Assembly: GCA_021791545.1 (NCBI GenBank)
Contig: JAJYWL010000013.1
Span: 1 to 39,741 of the forward strand
Direction: 5' to 3'
DNA length: 39,741 bases
Source: a bacterium
GTDB taxonomy: Bacteria; Patescibacteriota; Microgenomatia; Levybacterales; UBA12049
Shown: positions 38,881 through 39,741 of the stretch, piece by piece
How positions within the stretch are numbered: the stretch's first letter is position 1
Layout of the letters: the number at the start of each line of letters is the position of its first letter
The notes under the pieces: generated by a model
What the model was told of the DNA's origin: nothing
Databases searched by the model: none
What the model saw: only the letters and a program-made list of their open reading frames with translations
Made by a program: the position numbers and the translations under genes

Positions 38881-39741
38881 ATGAAAATCCTAATAATTAC
38901 AGGAGGATTATCATCTGAAAGAAGTGTCTCCCTTAGATCTGCCAAATTCGTGAATCAAGCCCTCATAAATCTTGGTTACAATACTAAGTTATTTGATCTT
39001 AAAAAAGGTCTAGAAAACCTCAAGAATGAATCTAAAAGCTTTGATATTCTCTTCCCTGTTCTTCATGGAGAAGAAGGAGAAGGAGGAAATCTCCATAAGT
39101 TTCTAGCAACTCTTAAAAAGCCTATTGTTGGAACAAGAAACTATAAAGGACTAAGAAAAGCTTGGTATAAAATATCTTTTAAGAAATACTGTGATGAAAA
39201 TTCTATTCCTACTCCCCCATGGAAGAAAATAAAATATGAAAAGGATATATTAAACTTCGGATTTCCATCTGTTTTAAAAAGTACTAACGGAGGATCTTCC
39301 AAAGAGGTAATAATTCTTAACAAAAAAGAAGATCTAAAAAACAGAGCTTGTCAGAAACTACTCTCCTCGGATTCTCCTCTTTTTGTTGAAAAATATATAA
39401 AAGGAATAGAAGCAACAGTGGGGATTTTAAACGATGAAGCGTTACCGGTAATGGAAATTGTTCCTCCAAAGGGAAAATGGTTTGATTACAAAAATAAATA
39501 TTCTGGAGAGACAAAGGAAATTCCAAATGCCCCGAGCTTAAGTGAAGATATGAAAAAGAAGCTTCAAGTAATAACCCTTAAAATACATAAACATTTTAAC
39601 CTGGGATCATACTCAAGAACCGATTTTATCATCGATAAAGATAAAGCTTATGTTCTGGAAATTAATACAATTCCAGGATTAACTAAGGAAAGTCTTTTGC
39701 CTAAAATAGCTAAATCAAAAGGAATAGAAAGCTTTGAAGAA
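38881..39741 (+). CDS. ddl: D-alanine--D-alanine ligase, 3-prime end outside the window
   Basis: The frame is open for 287 codons to the window edge. It starts MKILIITGGLSSERSVSLRS, with the Ddl start motif GGxSxE. Then come VLHGEEGEGGNLHKFLA (usually HGxxGEDGxxQ), the ATP-grasp part (VLKSTNGGSSKEV), FVEKYIKG, SRTDFII and the metal/ATP-binding VLEINTIPGLTKESLLPK. It joins two D-Ala for peptidoglycan. The D of GEDG is replaced by G here. Only the final few dozen codons should be missing, as Ddl is usually 300-360 residues. It is divergent from rpsB. Confidence 0.9.
   Translation, partial: MKILIITGGLSSERSVSLRSAKFVNQALINLGYNTKLFDLKKGLENLKNESKSFDILFPVLHGEEGEGGNLHKFLATLKKPIVGTRNYKGLRKAWYKISFKKYCDENSIPTPPWKKIKYEKDILNFGFPSVLKSTNGGSSKEVIILNKKEDLKNRACQKLLSSDSPLFVEKYIKGIEATVGILNDEALPVMEIVPPKGKWFDYKNKYSGETKEIPNAPSLSEDMKKKLQVITLKIHKHFNLGSYSRTDFIIDKDKAYVLEINTIPGLTKESLLPKIAKSKGIESFEE

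Noticed and set aside
1-39741. Mobile elements, prophage or a restriction-type defence island
   Set aside because: I found no transposase, integrase, terminal inverted repeats, phage structural gene or restriction-modification pair; gene content is mainly housekeeping with unknowns.

Overview
The window is AT-rich, gene-dense bacterial chromosome. It carries about 54 protein genes (counting the small and edge-cut ones), no rRNA or tRNA that I can see, no CRISPR array and no insertion sequence. UGA is used as a normal stop, so the code is standard. A reduced ProRS without the editing insertion, a 149-residue EF-Ts, split transketolase, many short unassigned proteins and very tight packing suggest a Patescibacteria/CPR lineage, perhaps Microgenomates-like. 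That placement is inference from gene content, not a phylogeny. No gene-free stretch exceeds about 220 bases.

Layout. 1-5100: a DUF167 protein, a tiny coiled-coil protein, a FAM173-like methyltransferase, an MFS exporter, a coiled-coil unknown, a CDF metal transporter, and several small proteins (DUF6496, a short baeRF/eRF1-like protein, DUF2795, a 109-residue unknown). 5100-10150: a leftward exopolysaccharide operon made of a small membrane protein, a GH8 glucanase, a BcsA-like synthase and a GT-C glycosyltransferase. 10240-14490: a PAS-rich histidine kinase with a single-domain response regulator, a PD-(D/E)XK nuclease-like protein and a MazG-like pyrophosphohydrolase. 14570-17700: split transketolase and a DUF2090 aldolase-like protein. 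18100-26270: a ten- to eleven-gene leftward cluster (DHH phosphoesterase, HIT, rpsU, ybeY, dnaX, ybaB, prs, recR, a PRTase-like unknown, a 149-residue unknown, cysS). 26400-30360: proline-rich envelope proteins, proS, HD and HAD hydrolases. 30350-35650: zwf, a free tRNA-binding domain, gnd, gdhA and pgl. 35700-39741: frr, rseP, tsf, rpsB and a ddl gene cut by the window edge.

How it works together. zwf, pgl and gnd give a full oxidative pentose phosphate branch, with transketolase for the non-oxidative side and prs to turn ribose-5-phosphate into PRPP. The BcsA/GH8/GT-C operon would make and trim a beta-glucan-like surface polymer. The translation genes (rpsB, tsf, frr, rpsU, proS, cysS, ybeY) are scattered among these.

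The strongest unusual signal is regulatory. At many transcription-unit starts a clear -10 hexamer ends only 6 to 10 bases before the start codon, most often exactly 6, which predicts leaderless mRNAs. Genes inside operons often have good Shine-Dalgarno sites instead, and rpsB is a clear exception with a leader of about 85 bases that can fold. Other points worth a look are an 11-bp-phased GTAAG/CTTAC array at 2219-2268, a tandem promoter with an inverted repeat at 17838-17918, a GC-rich repeat at 17751-17785, and convergent genes that share stop codons.
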